From NCBI GenBank assembly GCA_016789785.1, contig JAEUQE010000155.1:1-21547 (forward strand): a stretch of 21,547 bases of DNA. Direction: 5' to 3'. The notes under the pieces are model-generated. The model was not told the origin of the DNA and searched no databases. It saw only the letters and a list, made by a program, of their open reading frames with translations. Positions 8,602 to 16,837 of the stretch are shown here, piece by piece (within the stretch, counting starts at the first letter, position 1; each line of letters begins with the position of its first letter). Origin of the DNA: Bryobacterales bacterium. GTDB lineage: Bacteria > Acidobacteriota > Terriglobia > Bryobacterales > Bryobacteraceae. The position numbers and the translations under genes are program-made.

Positions 8602-9897
8602 ATGCCCTACGTGTCGAATACCAACTCCGACCCAGGATCGGCGGGAGCAAGCCGCGCGATCGTCAAAGCGCTATTTGTCGCCAGCCTTTTGCTTTCGGTG
8701 GTGTCCTGGTACACCACGCAGCAGGGCATGGCGCTGTATCTCACTCCGTGGTTCGCCCTGCTGGCGTCGGCGGGCATCCAATCGGCGTTGGTGCTGACCG
8801 CGTGGTTGATCGGGTTTTCGGCCCACCGGCGCGCCCTGCTGATCGCCGTCTACGCGATCACGGCGGTGGTCTCGGTGGCGTTCTCCTATGTGAGCCTCTA
8901 TACGTGGTTCTCCGCGCGGGAGCGGCCCGCGGTGATCGAGCGCAAGCTGTACGATGCGTTGAGCGATCACGCGGGCAAAGTGGAGCCACTGCTGGCCAAC
9001 GCCGCCAGTGAGTCGCAAAAGCACTTACTCGCCCTCGAAGAGATGACTCAGGCGGAGAGAGTAAGTGGTCACATCTCGCGCGCGAAGGATTCCGATCCTT
9101 TCCTGAATCGCATCCGTGAGGCGGTGGCAGAGGAGGCGCGCACTTACAATGCGGCTTATAAGGAGGGTGGCGGCGAGGGAGTCCGCTACACGGCGTTTGA
9201 CCGTCACACGAAGCTTGCGCGAGTCTCGATGGAGCGAATCGAGCAGGCACAGCAGCGTGTGGCGGCATGGCGGCTCGCGCGCAAGCCGCAGGACACGGCC
9301 GAAAAGCAGCTCCGCGACTATGAACAGGTGTACGCGTCCGTGCCCTGGACGGATGTGGAACAGGCACTGCATCAGCCCGTGCTGGAGCGGCCCGCGCCAC
9401 CGGCTTACAGCCAATATGTCGATATTGCGTCGTCAGGCCAGGAGGAGTTACTGCTGGCGTTCCAGGATTTGGCGGCGAATGCCGGCGGGCGGCCATTGTT
9501 CTCGCTGGCGCTGGCGGCGTTCATCGATGTAATCATCTTCCTGCTTGCCTACGCAGCCGGTCCGCACTTCCAGGCAACGCCGGAGCAGCGATGGCTGGGT
9601 GCCGCGGCCGTGATCGAAGGTCTGGATTCGCAAGTGATGGCTCGGAATCTGCTGCGCAAGGTGGAGGCGGGACCTCGCGGTGAAGCCCGTGTGGACGTTG
9701 CCGCGTTGACGCCGGGCGAGCGCCAGTTGTGCCTGGCGTTTTCGAGCCGCCAGCAGGCGGTGCTGGTGGAAGAGGAAGGCCGCCGTTACTACCTGTTGGA
9801 AGAAACGGCGCACCAGTTCCTGCTCGACTTACTGTCTCGTCCGAATTTTTCGATGCGCGCAAGCCAAGCCCGGGCGACGGAACCCGCGGCCGGGTAA
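8602..9897 (+). CDS. Membrane protein of unknown function with a large coiled-coil-like loop
   Basis: This 431-aa protein starts at an ATG with a strong AGGAGG six bases upstream. Three hydrophobic helices are visible at about 22-41, 48-73 and 78-103. They are followed by about 190 residues of charged, heptad-like helix (roughly 110-300) rich in Glu, Ala, Gln and Arg, then a fourth helix near 303-325 and a cytoplasmic-looking tail of about 105 residues. That tail contains a Glu-Glu-Glu-Gly-Arg-Arg-Tyr-Tyr stretch followed by helices. The layout resembles a membrane scaffold or sensor, with the long helical loop on one side and a small globular tail on the other. I recognise no enzyme motif or family. 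It stands alone, divergent from the amidohydrolase. Confidence 0.82.
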   Translation: MPYVSNTNSDPGSAGASRAIVKALFVASLLLSVVSWYTTQQGMALYLTPWFALLASAGIQSALVLTAWLIGFSAHRRALLIAVYAITAVVSVAFSYVSLYTWFSARERPAVIERKLYDALSDHAGKVEPLLANAASESQKHLLALEEMTQAERVSGHISRAKDSDPFLNRIREAVAEEARTYNAAYKEGGGEGVRYTAFDRHTKLARVSMERIEQAQQRVAAWRLARKPQDTAEKQLRDYEQVYASVPWTDVEQALHQPVLERPAPPAYSQYVDIASSGQEELLLAFQDLAANAGGRPLFSLALAAFIDVIIFLLAYAAGPHFQATPEQRWLGAAAVIEGLDSQVMARNLLRKVEAGPRGEARVDVAALTPGERQLCLAFSSRQQAVLVEEEGRRYYLLEETAHQFLLDLLSRPNFSMRASQARATEPAAG

Positions 9898-9960
9898 CTC
9901 CGTCGAGCAGAAGGAACTGCAATCGGTGCCGGCGACGGTAACGCCGCCTTCAGGCTGCTG

Positions 9961-9980
9961 CCTCGACAATCGTGTCGAGG
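9961..9980. terminator. Perfect 8-bp hairpin downstream of the membrane protein gene
   Basis: CCTCGACA, a 4-nt ATCG loop and TGTCGAGG form a perfect 20-base inverted repeat, 63 bp after the membrane protein stop. There is no T-run on either side, so intrinsic termination is uncertain. It could also be an operator or an RNA-stabilising stem. Confidence 0.45.
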
Positions 9981-10113
9981 ACTGTGGTCGGGGCCGGTGA
10001 ACCACCCCCGTCGGATCATGAACGCTCGACCACCGGCGCTCTTTCGCCCGGCTCGCCAAGGCTCGCAAGGACCTCGGCAATCGACGCATTTTCGTTCGCC
10101 CTGCACCGAGATG

Positions 10114-10298
10114 AGTCTAGTCTATTTTCTGTCGCGAAATTGGTCTTTCTGGCGGTCGCTTCGCCGCGTCGTCACACTCGCGGCTCTGTAAGTCACTACA
10201 ATCATTGAACACCAGTTCTGGGCCGCGACCGGACAGAGCGGTTGATCAGTAAGAAAAGTAAGAAAAGAGAGTTTTGCGACAGAAACTTAGTCCAGTCT
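10114..10298. repeat. Facing imperfect inverted repeats, possible MITE-like element of about 185 bp
   Basis: The left arm (10114-10139) and right arm (10272-10298) are inverted copies. A perfect 10-bp core, TTTCTGTCGC (10126-10135) and GCGACAGAAA (10276-10285), extends outward as an imperfect match to about 26 bp with one gap and about six mismatches. The interior has no coding capacity. Terminal inverted repeats enclosing a short non-coding interior fit a miniature transposable element, but I see no target-site duplication and no related transposase in the window. Confidence 0.35.
10248..10265. repeat. Two tandem copies of a 9-bp unit
   Basis: AGTAAGAAA occurs twice head to tail inside the possible MITE-like element. 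On the minus strand this is a pyrimidine-rich tract downstream of the permease gene. Confidence 0.6.
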
Positions 10299-10302
10299 AA
10301 GT
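10283..10302 (-). terminator. Possible terminator of the padR-permease operon
   Basis: On the minus strand ACTTAG and CTAAGT form a 6-bp stem with a 6-nt loop (10285-10302). It is followed by a short TTT and, further on, a C/T-rich tract. It lies about 50 bp after the permease stop. The stem is short and AT-rich, so the call is tentative. Confidence 0.33.
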
Positions 10303-10308
10303 CTTGGT

Positions 10309-10329
10309 GCGGCAGACTGAAGGCTGCGC
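10309..10329. repeat. REP-like imperfect palindrome after the permease gene
   Basis: The stretch GCAGACTGAAGGCTGC with G/C-rich flanks (10309-10329) folds on itself with one internal A-G mismatch. It lies 21 bp beyond the permease stop. Palindromes of this cagactgaaggctg kind are, to my recollection, scattered between genes in Solibacter-type genomes; that is memory, not a search. Confidence 0.4.
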
Positions 10330-10350
10330 TACCGTGAGGTGCGCGGCGGC

Positions 10351-13095
10351 TTACTCGCAACGCAGCGCACGGAGCGGCTCGATCCGGAACACCCTGCGGG
10401 CCGGGAGCAGCGCCGCGATCGCCGTGATTACAAGCACCGCCACGCATGCCCCGCCAAGGCTCATCGGGTCGTGCGGTTGCACGCCAAACAACATGTGCCC
10501 GATCACTCGGGTCGCGCCCCAGGCGCAGGCCAAGCCAAGCCCCAAACCAACAGCAATCACAGCCATCACCTGCCGCATCAGCATCCCGAGAACTGCCGCG
10601 GGTCTCGCGCCGAGAGCCAGACGTATGCCAATCTCGTGAACCCGCCGCGTGACGCTGTAAGCCACCGACCCATACAATCCGATACAAGCTACCACCAGAG
10701 TAATTCCGCTGAACAGTCCGATGACAGATGCCAGCAGCCGCTCCTGACTCAGCGTATCGTCGATCTGCGCCTCTTGTGTCTTGAGCTGCATCACGGGCAG
10801 CATCGGATCCACGGACGCGACCGCGCGGGCGATCGCGGCGCCGCTCACCGGCGACTGGTTCGCAATTCGCACGGCATAACTCATTTCCTGGGGCCAACCG
10901 AAGGGGCGCTGTGTGTAAGGGACATACGCCGTGGCGGGCATTTCGCCTCGCAAGCGGTCATACTTCGCGTCCTTCACAACGCCGACCACTTCCACGTCCC
11001 GGTCATCACGATCGCGCCAGCGGAACCGCCGCCCGAGCACCGCACCACTCGAGGAAAGCTTTCGCGCAAGCGACTCATTCACCACCGCAACGCGAACGGA
11101 GGAACCAAGGTCCCGCGTAGTAATCGGACGCCCGTAGAGCAGGGGAATCCCCATCACCTCAAGGAAGTCTGCTCCAACAAAGTTGAAGTGCGACCGGACA
11201 CGCACCCCGCTAGCGCCATCAGGGTAAATGCCACCGTTTGATACCCAGCCGCTGATGAGGCGTTGTCCCGACATACTTACTCCCGTCACTCCAGGTATCT
11301 CTTTCAAACGCTCCGTCAGCCGCGCGTAGAGTTGATTGCCGCGTGCTTCGTCATAGCCGTTCTTGCCCGGCGCCACGTCGAATAGCACCATCTGCTGGGG
11401 ATTGAAACCCAGAGGCAAGCCCCGGAGGTTCACGAGTGTACGCGTGAGCAGTGTCGCGCTTCCCACCAGCACCACCGCCACGGCAACCTGGATGGCGAGA
11501 AGAACCCGGTTTCCATCGGCCCGCCGCCCCTCGAAACGAACTCGCGAGCGCGCCGCATCGCCCTTCAGACTGCTGAGCAGGTCGATGCGCGTGGCCCGGA
11601 GCGCCGGTACGAGCGCGAACAAGCCGGTGGCCAACATCGAGACGGCTCCCGCAAATGCGAGCACCCGGAAGTCCAGCGACACCTGCACCGGAATGGGCGC
11701 GGTACCGGAGGACAGTAACGCGAGTAACCCCTGCACAGCCCAATAGGCCAGCAAGAGCCCGGCAGCGCCGCCCAAAATCGAGAGCATGGCGCCTTCCATG
11801 AGTAACTGGCGGATAATCCTCATCCGGCCCGCACCCAGGGCCAGGCGCAAAGAAATCTCTTTTTCCCTGGCGCTGGCACGAGCCAGAAGTAACCCGGCAA
11901 GATTCACACAAGTCATCAGAAGAGTAAGGCCAACCACCGCCATCAGGATCAGTAGCGGCTTGCGATACGACGAGCGGAGACTGTCGAGCCCCTGCGCGCC
12001 TTCGTCGAGGAAGATATCAGGGATCTCGCGGCCCAATTCGCGTCTGGGTTCCTCCGGCAGGCCGGCCACGACAATCGCGGCGAGTTCGCTGATGGCCGCC
12101 TGCTCCTGGGTACGATCGGGAAGCCGGCCCATTACCTGAATCCAGAACAAGTCGCCGAACCACGCAACCTTCGCGGCACCTGCGCCCTCCCAGAGTTCCC
12201 GCGTCCGAATGGGTAGAGTAACGTCAACTTCCGGCGTCCTCATGAAGCCGCCTTGCGAGATCCCAACGAAATCCCGCGAGGTGACACCGGCAACGGCGCA
12301 CGGCTTTCCGTTGACATAGACCGTCCTGCCGATTGCCCCGGCGTCACGCGCGAAGGCCCGGTCCCAAAAACGATAACTGATGACAGCGGCGGGAAGCCCG
12401 TCGATGGTTTCATCGTCGCTTGAAAACGGCCTCCCCAGAATCGTCGTCACGCCCAGTGCCTGATAGAAGTTGCCGGAGGCGACCATCGCGCCACCCGCCA
12501 GCGCACGGCCGTTGACTGCGAGGTTCACAGGCCCAAGGGGCGAGAATCCGAAAACCTCGCGCAACTTGCTGCCGCGGCGCATTTCCTGGAAGATGGCCCA
12601 GGAAAACACGTTCTTGGTCCATCGGCCTCGGCCGTCACCACCGCCGCTCGCCCAAGTCGCATTGAAGCTCAGTTCGCGTTGTGCGCCCCATCGGACAATC
12701 GTCAGTTCCTTCGGCTCCCGGACGGGGAGCACGCGCAGCAACACCGTGTCATAGAGGCTGAAGACGGCGGTATTGGCTCCGATTCCGATGGCGAGTGAGA
12801 GCACGGCGACCGCCGTAAAGACGGGAGACTGGCGCAACACACGAACGCCGTATCGGAAATCGCGGGCCATGTTCTCAAGCAAGGTGAGCCCGCGTACGTC
12901 ACGGCACTGCTCACGCACTTGTTCCAACCCGCCGAAGTTTACAAGCGCAGAGTCGTCAGGCCGGGCATCTCCCGCAGCGCGCTGCTTGCGAGCCTCCATC
13001 TCCAGATGAAAGCGGAGTTCCTCGTCGAGTTCAGCCTCGGCGCGATCCCTGCTTCGCAATGCGCGCAAACGGATTCGAACGTCGCTCCAACGCAT
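10351..13095 (-). CDS. ADOP-family permease (MacB/FtsX-like, acidobacterial orphan permease)
   Basis: This 914-aa protein has the duplicated architecture of the acidobacterial orphan permease family. A charged N-terminal segment rich in LDEELRFH-type helix (1-75) leads to the first membrane helix at about 93-115 (SLAIGIGANTAVFS). A MacB-like extracytoplasmic domain follows. The first FtsX block (about 380-460) contains LARASAREKEISLRLALGAGR; then come a second MacB-like domain and a second FtsX block at the C-terminus with RRVHEIGIRLALGARP. MacB-type permeases drive mechanical transport across the envelope using a separate ATPase, but no ATPase gene is adjacent, which is usual for this family. 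AAGGAG lies eight bases before the ATG, and the gene begins 12 bp after padR. Substrate unknown. Confidence 0.93.
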   Translation of the reverse strand: MRWSDVRIRLRALRSRDRAEAELDEELRFHLEMEARKQRAAGDARPDDSALVNFGGLEQVREQCRDVRGLTLLENMARDFRYGVRVLRQSPVFTAVAVLSLAIGIGANTAVFSLYDTVLLRVLPVREPKELTIVRWGAQRELSFNATWASGGGDGRGRWTKNVFSWAIFQEMRRGSKLREVFGFSPLGPVNLAVNGRALAGGAMVASGNFYQALGVTTILGRPFSSDDETIDGLPAAVISYRFWDRAFARDAGAIGRTVYVNGKPCAVAGVTSRDFVGISQGGFMRTPEVDVTLPIRTRELWEGAGAAKVAWFGDLFWIQVMGRLPDRTQEQAAISELAAIVVAGLPEEPRRELGREIPDIFLDEGAQGLDSLRSSYRKPLLILMAVVGLTLLMTCVNLAGLLLARASAREKEISLRLALGAGRMRIIRQLLMEGAMLSILGGAAGLLLAYWAVQGLLALLSSGTAPIPVQVSLDFRVLAFAGAVSMLATGLFALVPALRATRIDLLSSLKGDAARSRVRFEGRRADGNRVLLAIQVAVAVVLVGSATLLTRTLVNLRGLPLGFNPQQMVLFDVAPGKNGYDEARGNQLYARLTERLKEIPGVTGVSMSGQRLISGWVSNGGIYPDGASGVRVRSHFNFVGADFLEVMGIPLLYGRPITTRDLGSSVRVAVVNESLARKLSSSGAVLGRRFRWRDRDDRDVEVVGVVKDAKYDRLRGEMPATAYVPYTQRPFGWPQEMSYAVRIANQSPVSGAAIARAVASVDPMLPVMQLKTQEAQIDDTLSQERLLASVIGLFSGITLVVACIGLYGSVAYSVTRRVHEIGIRLALGARPAAVLGMLMRQVMAVIAVGLGLGLACAWGATRVIGHMLFGVQPHDPMSLGGACVAVLVITAIAALLPARRVFRIEPLRALRCE

Positions 13096-13107
13096 GCCAG
13101 TTCTCCT

Positions 13108-13443
13108 TCATGCCATCTTCAGCACGCGGCCAATCGCACCCGACATGCGGTTCCACGTTTCGGTCTCCACTTCCAGTTGCTTGCGCCCCTGCCGTGTGAG
13201 TTCGTAGAAACGAGCCCGCCTCCCCAGTTCCGATACGCCCCAATCGGCCTTGATCAAGCCCTGATGTTCCAGCCGGTGCAGGGCTGGATAGAGCGAGCCT
13301 TGATTGACGCGCAGCACGTCTTCGGAGATCTGCTGAATGCGTTCCGCAATGGCCCAGCCGTGGTGCGGCCCCGTCGCCAGCGTGCGGAGAATCAGAAGGT
13401 CGAGCGTGCCCTGGAGGAGGTCGAGCCGGGATGGGTTGCTCAT
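13108..13443 (-). CDS. PadR-family transcriptional regulator
   Basis: This 111-aa protein is a typical short PadR. A winged-helix domain spans about 8-85, with the hallmark [14 protein letters not shown] opening, HGWAIAERI, and the recognition-helix/wing segment [20 protein letters not shown]; a short dimerisation helix ends the chain. Such proteins are dimeric repressors, often released by small molecules, and in Acidobacteriota they commonly sit beside ADOP permeases. Here it is the first gene of that pair, separated by 12 bp, so it probably represses both itself and the permease. The ATG at 13443 has no clear Shine-Dalgarno. The inducing ligand is not predictable. Confidence 0.94.
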   Translation of the reverse strand: MSNPSRLDLLQGTLDLLILRTLATGPHHGWAIAERIQQISEDVLRVNQGSLYPALHRLEHQGLIKADWGVSELGRRARFYELTRQGRKQLEVETETWNRMSGAIGRVLKMA

Positions 13444-13444
13444 A

Positions 13445-13502
13445 GTGTCGAATGCCTACAACAACAGCATGGACCTGTTGGTGTCGAATGTCAACAACAA
13501 TG
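13445..13502. promoter_or_regulatory. Putative PadR operator: direct repeats plus a dyad
   Basis: Two direct repeats sharing GTGTCGAATG and then an ACAACAA block start at 13445 and 13481, 36 bp apart. Between and overlapping them is a dyad, ACAACAACAG (13458-13467) facing CTGTTGGTGT (13475-13484), which matches at nine of ten positions. The dyad covers the -10 box and the second direct repeat covers the -35 box. That position, directly before padR, makes autoregulation likely, but binding is inferred. Confidence 0.5.
13466..13494 (-). promoter_or_regulatory. Probable promoter of the padR-permease operon
   Basis: On the minus strand a perfect TTGACA (13489-13494) is followed after 17 bp by CATGCT (13466-13471), a weak -10 match. 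The site overlaps the repeats described as the PadR operator, as expected for autorepression. Confidence 0.42.
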
Positions 13503-13740
13503 TTTCGGCGATGCGGCGGAGCAAGTAGCGGACGGTGAGGCCAGGCGGATTACCGCAGGCATTGACGGAAGTGCCCTATCCGAAGCTCCCGGCACGCGCC
13601 ACCGCATCGCCGCGAGCCATATCGACCAGCATTCGCCAACGAATGGCGGGGGTTTCAAGATCGGGAGGGGCACGTCAAGCCTGGGTCAGTGTGCGGCTCC
13701 GGTTCTCAACGGTTGGATAAGATAGTCCGCAGGATGCTCT
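13503..13740. other. Intergenic region upstream of the ECF sigma gene
   Basis: No gene is evident. It contains overlapping small stems: CATTCG/CGAATG with a 4-nt loop (13630-13645) and CGCCA/TGGCG (13634-13648), which could alternate. TAAGAT at about 13718 is a possible -10 box for the sigma gene without a good -35. An AGGA about seven bases before the ATG serves as ribosome-binding site. Confidence 0.4.
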
Positions 13741-14331
13741 ATGGCCGGTGATACCACTCCGATTACCAGTCTGCTCTTCGCCTGGCAATCGGGAAGCCAC
13801 GACGCATATCAGAAGCTGGTTCCACTGGTCTACGATACGCTCCGTTCCATGGCTGCGCGGCAAGTGCGGCGGGAGCAGCCGGGGCAGCGGATGCACCCGA
13901 CGGAGCTTGTCCATGAGTTCTTCCTGAAGGTCGAAGCCGGCAACCCGATTGCCTGGGAGAACCGCGGGCACTTTTTCGCGATCGCCGGCAAATTGATGCG
14001 GCAGGTACTGGTCAGCCACGCACGCAAGCGCAACGCGGCGAAGCGGGGAGGACCTCTTGTCCCCTTCGACAATGCGGACCTTGAGGACCTCCCGATGAGT
14101 GAACAGGACTGCGCCTGGATTGTCGATATGGACGACGCACTGAACGAATTGGCGGAGGAGGACAAGCGCAAGTCCGACGTTGTGGAGATGCGTTACTTCG
14201 GGGGACTAACCGTCGCGGAGATCTCGCAGCGGCTTGACCTCTCCATCTCCACCGTGGAGCGTGACACAAGGATGGCCCTCGCCTGGCTGCGGCTGCGCAT
14301 CCGATCCGGTGGGTTGGAGCACTTGCGGTGA
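13741..14331 (+). CDS. ECF-type RNA polymerase sigma factor (acidobacterial TIGR02999-like)
   Basis: This 196-aa protein matches the ECF sub-type common in Acidobacteriota and Planctomycetes. Region sigma-2 covers about 10-98, including LVHEFFLKVE and the GHFFAIAGKLMRQVLVSHARKR stretch that forms the -10 recognition and core-binding helices. Region sigma-4 covers about 135-188, with RYFGGLTVAEISQRLDLS followed by STVERDTRMALAWLR as the -35 helix-turn-helix. There is no adjacent anti-sigma factor. Instead the gene overlaps the next kinase gene by 4 nt (GTGA), which suggests the sigma factor is governed by phosphorylation from its partner rather than by a classic anti-sigma; that is inference. 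Confidence 0.94.
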   Translation: MAGDTTPITSLLFAWQSGSHDAYQKLVPLVYDTLRSMAARQVRREQPGQRMHPTELVHEFFLKVEAGNPIAWENRGHFFAIAGKLMRQVLVSHARKRNAAKRGGPLVPFDNADLEDLPMSEQDCAWIVDMDDALNELAEEDKRKSDVVEMRYFGGLTVAEISQRLDLSISTVERDTRMALAWLRLRIRSGGLEHLR

Positions 14332-16487
14332 GCCTTTTCCATCAAGCCGAGGAGATCTTCCATGCGGTATTGGAGCGTCCCGAGCAGGAGCGCGAGGCAT
14401 TCATCGAACGCTCCACCGAGGGCGACACCCGGCTGAATCGAATGGTCCGCGCGCTGCTGCGCGAGTCCCATGGCTCACACGAGTTCTTCGACGAGCGGAT
14501 GCGCTCTGTTTTCCTGGCAGCGGCCGGTTCGCAGCAATCCCAGCGGGAAGGCGAACACATCGGCCCCTACCGTCTGGAACGCCTGATCGGCGCGGGGGGG
14601 ATGGGATCGGTTTATCTCGCCAGCCGCGCCGACGGTGAGTTCCATCAGCAAGTGGCGATTAAGGTAGGTCATGGAAACCTGGCCTCGGCGTGGCAGCACG
14701 AGCGCCTGCGGCTGGAACGGCAACTCCTGGCGAAGCTGAAGCATGAGAACATTGCGGGTCTGTTGGACGGCGGCTCGACACCAACAGGGCATCCGTATCT
14801 GGTGATGGAGTACATCAATGGTGAGCCGCTGCTGGCGGATTGCGAGCGGCGCGGGTTGACGGTCAGGGAGCGCTTGAAGATATTCCTCGGAGTCTGCGAA
14901 GCGGTCGCCTTCGCCCATCGCAATCTGGTGGTGCATCGCGACCTGAAGCCAGCGAATATCCTGGTCACCGCGGACGGCGTTCCCAAGCTGCTCGATTTCG
15001 GCATCTCGAAGCTGCTCGATCAGCAGCCGGCGCAAGAGCAACCGGCCGCGACGGCGATGCTGGCGATGACCCCAGCCTACGCCAGTCCGGAGCAGATTCG
15101 CGGCGAGGCCATTACCACGCAGAGCGATGTCTATTCGCTCGGGGTGTTGCTGTACGAACTGCTCACCGGGAAATCCGCCTTCGACACCCGGAATCTGTCC
15201 CCCGCGGCCGTTGAACGTCTGATCTGCGAAACTGCCGCGCCGAAACCAAGCGAGGCCGGGAATGCCGGGCTTGCGGGTGACCTCGACAACATTGTGGGAA
15301 TGGCGATGCGGAAGGAGCCGGAGCGCCGGTATGCGGGCGTGGTGCAGCTTGCGGAGGATATCCGGCGCTACCTGGACCACCTGCCGCTGACCGCCCGCTC
15401 CGACGAGAAGCTCTACCGGTTCCGAAAGTTCGTTCGGCGCCACCGGGTGGTGGTCGCCTCCGCCGCGGCGATCACCGTAGTCTTTCTCGCGGGACTATCC
15501 GTCGCCGGCTGGTATGCAGCGCGGCTTGCGAGGCAGGTCGCCTTGATTGACCGGCAGTTCTTTCATTTCCGCGATGTCTCGCGGCGTCTGCTCGTCGAGT
15601 TCCCGAACAAGCTCCACAATGCGAGCAGCCTCGCCGAGGTGCGCCAGATGTATGTCGCGGAGGCTCTCGGTTACATCGATCGTTTGGCGGCGGATCGGCC
15701 GGCGGACATTTCCTTGATCCGGGAGATCGCGCGCGCCTATATGGTGGTCGCCGAGGTGCAAGGCTATGCGTACACAAGTTCGATGGCGAACGCCGGTGAT
15801 GCCATCGCCACCTACCGGAAGGGGATTGCGCTGCTCGATCCGGTGAAGAGCAAAAGCCCCCAAGTGAACATGATGCTGGCACGGATTCACTGTGGGATCG
15901 GCAAGGCGATCGAACTTTCCGGAGACCCTTCACTTCGTGCGGAGGAGATCCGCCGTTCCTACTCCGACTGTTTGCGGTATGCCAGGAGCGCTCTCGCGCA
16001 GAGGCCCCCCTACCTGTTCCTCGTGGCGCGCGCGCATACGTGGATGGGAGATCTCGAGTGGGCGCTCGGCAATCGAGAGGCGGCCTTGGCATCCTACCGC
16101 TCGAATATCGAAGCCTTCCGAGTTGCTGGAGGAGCCTACCGCGAGGACCACGCGCATCTGGCGGTGAATGTCGACATCCAGCAAGCGCGCATTCAGGCAG
16201 CGGCAGGTGATGATTGGAGCGCGCATGCTTCCCTGCAACAAGCCGTCCGGCGTGCCCGGCAACGCACGACTCTGGAATTCCGCCACGCTGAACTGGCCGC
16301 GCTGGTGGAACTGGCCCGGCATTCGGAGCGCCTCCACCAGCGCTTCGGAAAGGGTCCCGATCCGGGCGATCTGCGGAATCAGGTGCGCGCCCTCGCCGGC
16401 GAACTGGCAAGCCCAGGCAAGTTTCTGCCAGAGATGCGTACCGTGTACGAAGCCGCCGCGAAACTCTCCAAGTTGAAAAACCGTTAA
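14328..16487 (+). CDS. Membrane Ser/Thr protein kinase with TPR-like C-terminal domain
   Basis: This 719-aa protein starts with GTG overlapping the sigma-factor stop. Residues 1-70 form the helical leader seen on many ECF-linked kinases. The kinase domain spans about 81-350: glycine loop IGAGGMGSV at 88-96, IKV lysine at 112, HRDLKPAN from 203, DFG at 223-225 and SPE at 253-255, all intact. One membrane helix lies at about 374-396. The C-terminal about 320 residues are helical, with Ala/Tyr-rich repeats such as LARIHCGIGKAIEL and GDLEWALGNREAALASY that look like tetratricopeptide repeats, predicted to be periplasmic. The protein ends in Lys-Asn-Arg, and those last codons form the left edge of the downstream tandem repeat. 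The likely partner is the overlapping sigma factor; the signal is unknown. Confidence 0.93.
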   Translation: MSLFHQAEEIFHAVLERPEQEREAFIERSTEGDTRLNRMVRALLRESHGSHEFFDERMRSVFLAAAGSQQSQREGEHIGPYRLERLIGAGGMGSVYLASRADGEFHQQVAIKVGHGNLASAWQHERLRLERQLLAKLKHENIAGLLDGGSTPTGHPYLVMEYINGEPLLADCERRGLTVRERLKIFLGVCEAVAFAHRNLVVHRDLKPANILVTADGVPKLLDFGISKLLDQQPAQEQPAATAMLAMTPAYASPEQIRGEAITTQSDVYSLGVLLYELLTGKSAFDTRNLSPAAVERLICETAAPKPSEAGNAGLAGDLDNIVGMAMRKEPERRYAGVVQLAEDIRRYLDHLPLTARSDEKLYRFRKFVRRHRVVVASAAAITVVFLAGLSVAGWYAARLARQVALIDRQFFHFRDVSRRLLVEFPNKLHNASSLAEVRQMYVAEALGYIDRLAADRPADISLIREIARAYMVVAEVQGYAYTSSMANAGDAIATYRKGIALLDPVKSKSPQVNMMLARIHCGIGKAIELSGDPSLRAEEIRRSYSDCLRYARSALAQRPPYLFLVARAHTWMGDLEWALGNREAALASYRSNIEAFRVAGGAYREDHAHLAVNVDIQQARIQAAAGDDWSAHASLQQAVRRARQRTTLEFRHAELAALVELARHSERLHQRFGKGPDPGDLRNQVRALAGELASPGKFLPEMRTVYEAAAKLSKLKNR

Positions 16488-16837
16488 AGGGTTTTCGCCT
16501 CCTGCCGCGCAGTAGCAGACAGGAGGAGGATTCCATGGCATTCAATCCGTCGAACTTTCCGCCGTCTCTGCGCGCGGAGTACGAGAGGGCGAAGAGATCT
16601 CCGGTTCTGTGGCCGGTCGTCGTGATGGAAGCAGCGCGGGTCAACATCAAGGATGAGGCGACGCTAACAAACATTGTCTTTTTTCTCCATCATCCCGAGC
16701 TCAACGGGAGGGCGATTGCGGCCTACGAGACAAAACTCGTCGAAGAGTGGAAGTGGTGGCGCGGGATGGTGAAGAAGATGATTCCCAATCTGAACCCGCC
16801 GCCAAAACCAAGCGCCCCTCCGTCCCCATCTTCGCCC
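16476..16837 (+). repeat. Tandem duplication, copy 1
   Basis: This is the first of two direct copies offset by exactly 476 bp (second copy 16952-17313). It starts in the last codons of the kinase and covers the leader and about 100 codons of the short gene. By eye the first 58 bp carry one difference and the coding part about 26 differences in 300, with no indels. The purine-rich leader GACAGGAGGAGGATTCC is identical in both. Confidence 0.93.

Larger units (their letters stand above)
9898..10350. other. 450-bp non-coding stretch with several inverted repeats
   Basis: No gene is credible here: open frames on both strands lack ribosome-binding sites and recognisable content. It holds a perfect hairpin (9961-9980), a pair of facing imperfect repeats (10114-10298), a 9-bp tandem repeat (10248-10265), a terminator-like hairpin (10285-10302) and a REP-like palindrome (10309-10329), each listed separately. 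It lies between the 3' ends of the membrane protein and the permease, where repeats and small mobile units often settle. Confidence 0.6.

Noticed and set aside
12919..13725. Plus-strand frame across permease, padR and upstream region
   Set aside because: It overlaps two certain minus-strand genes and shows no motif.
14475..15443. 322-codon minus-strand frame opposite the second kinase
   Set aside because: The plus strand has all kinase catalytic motifs here; the antisense frame is low-complexity and has no ribosome-binding site.
15472..16674. 400-codon minus-strand frame crossing the kinase end and the first repeat
   Set aside because: It spans three unrelated plus-strand features and has an Arg/Pro/Ser-biased composition typical of a shadow frame.
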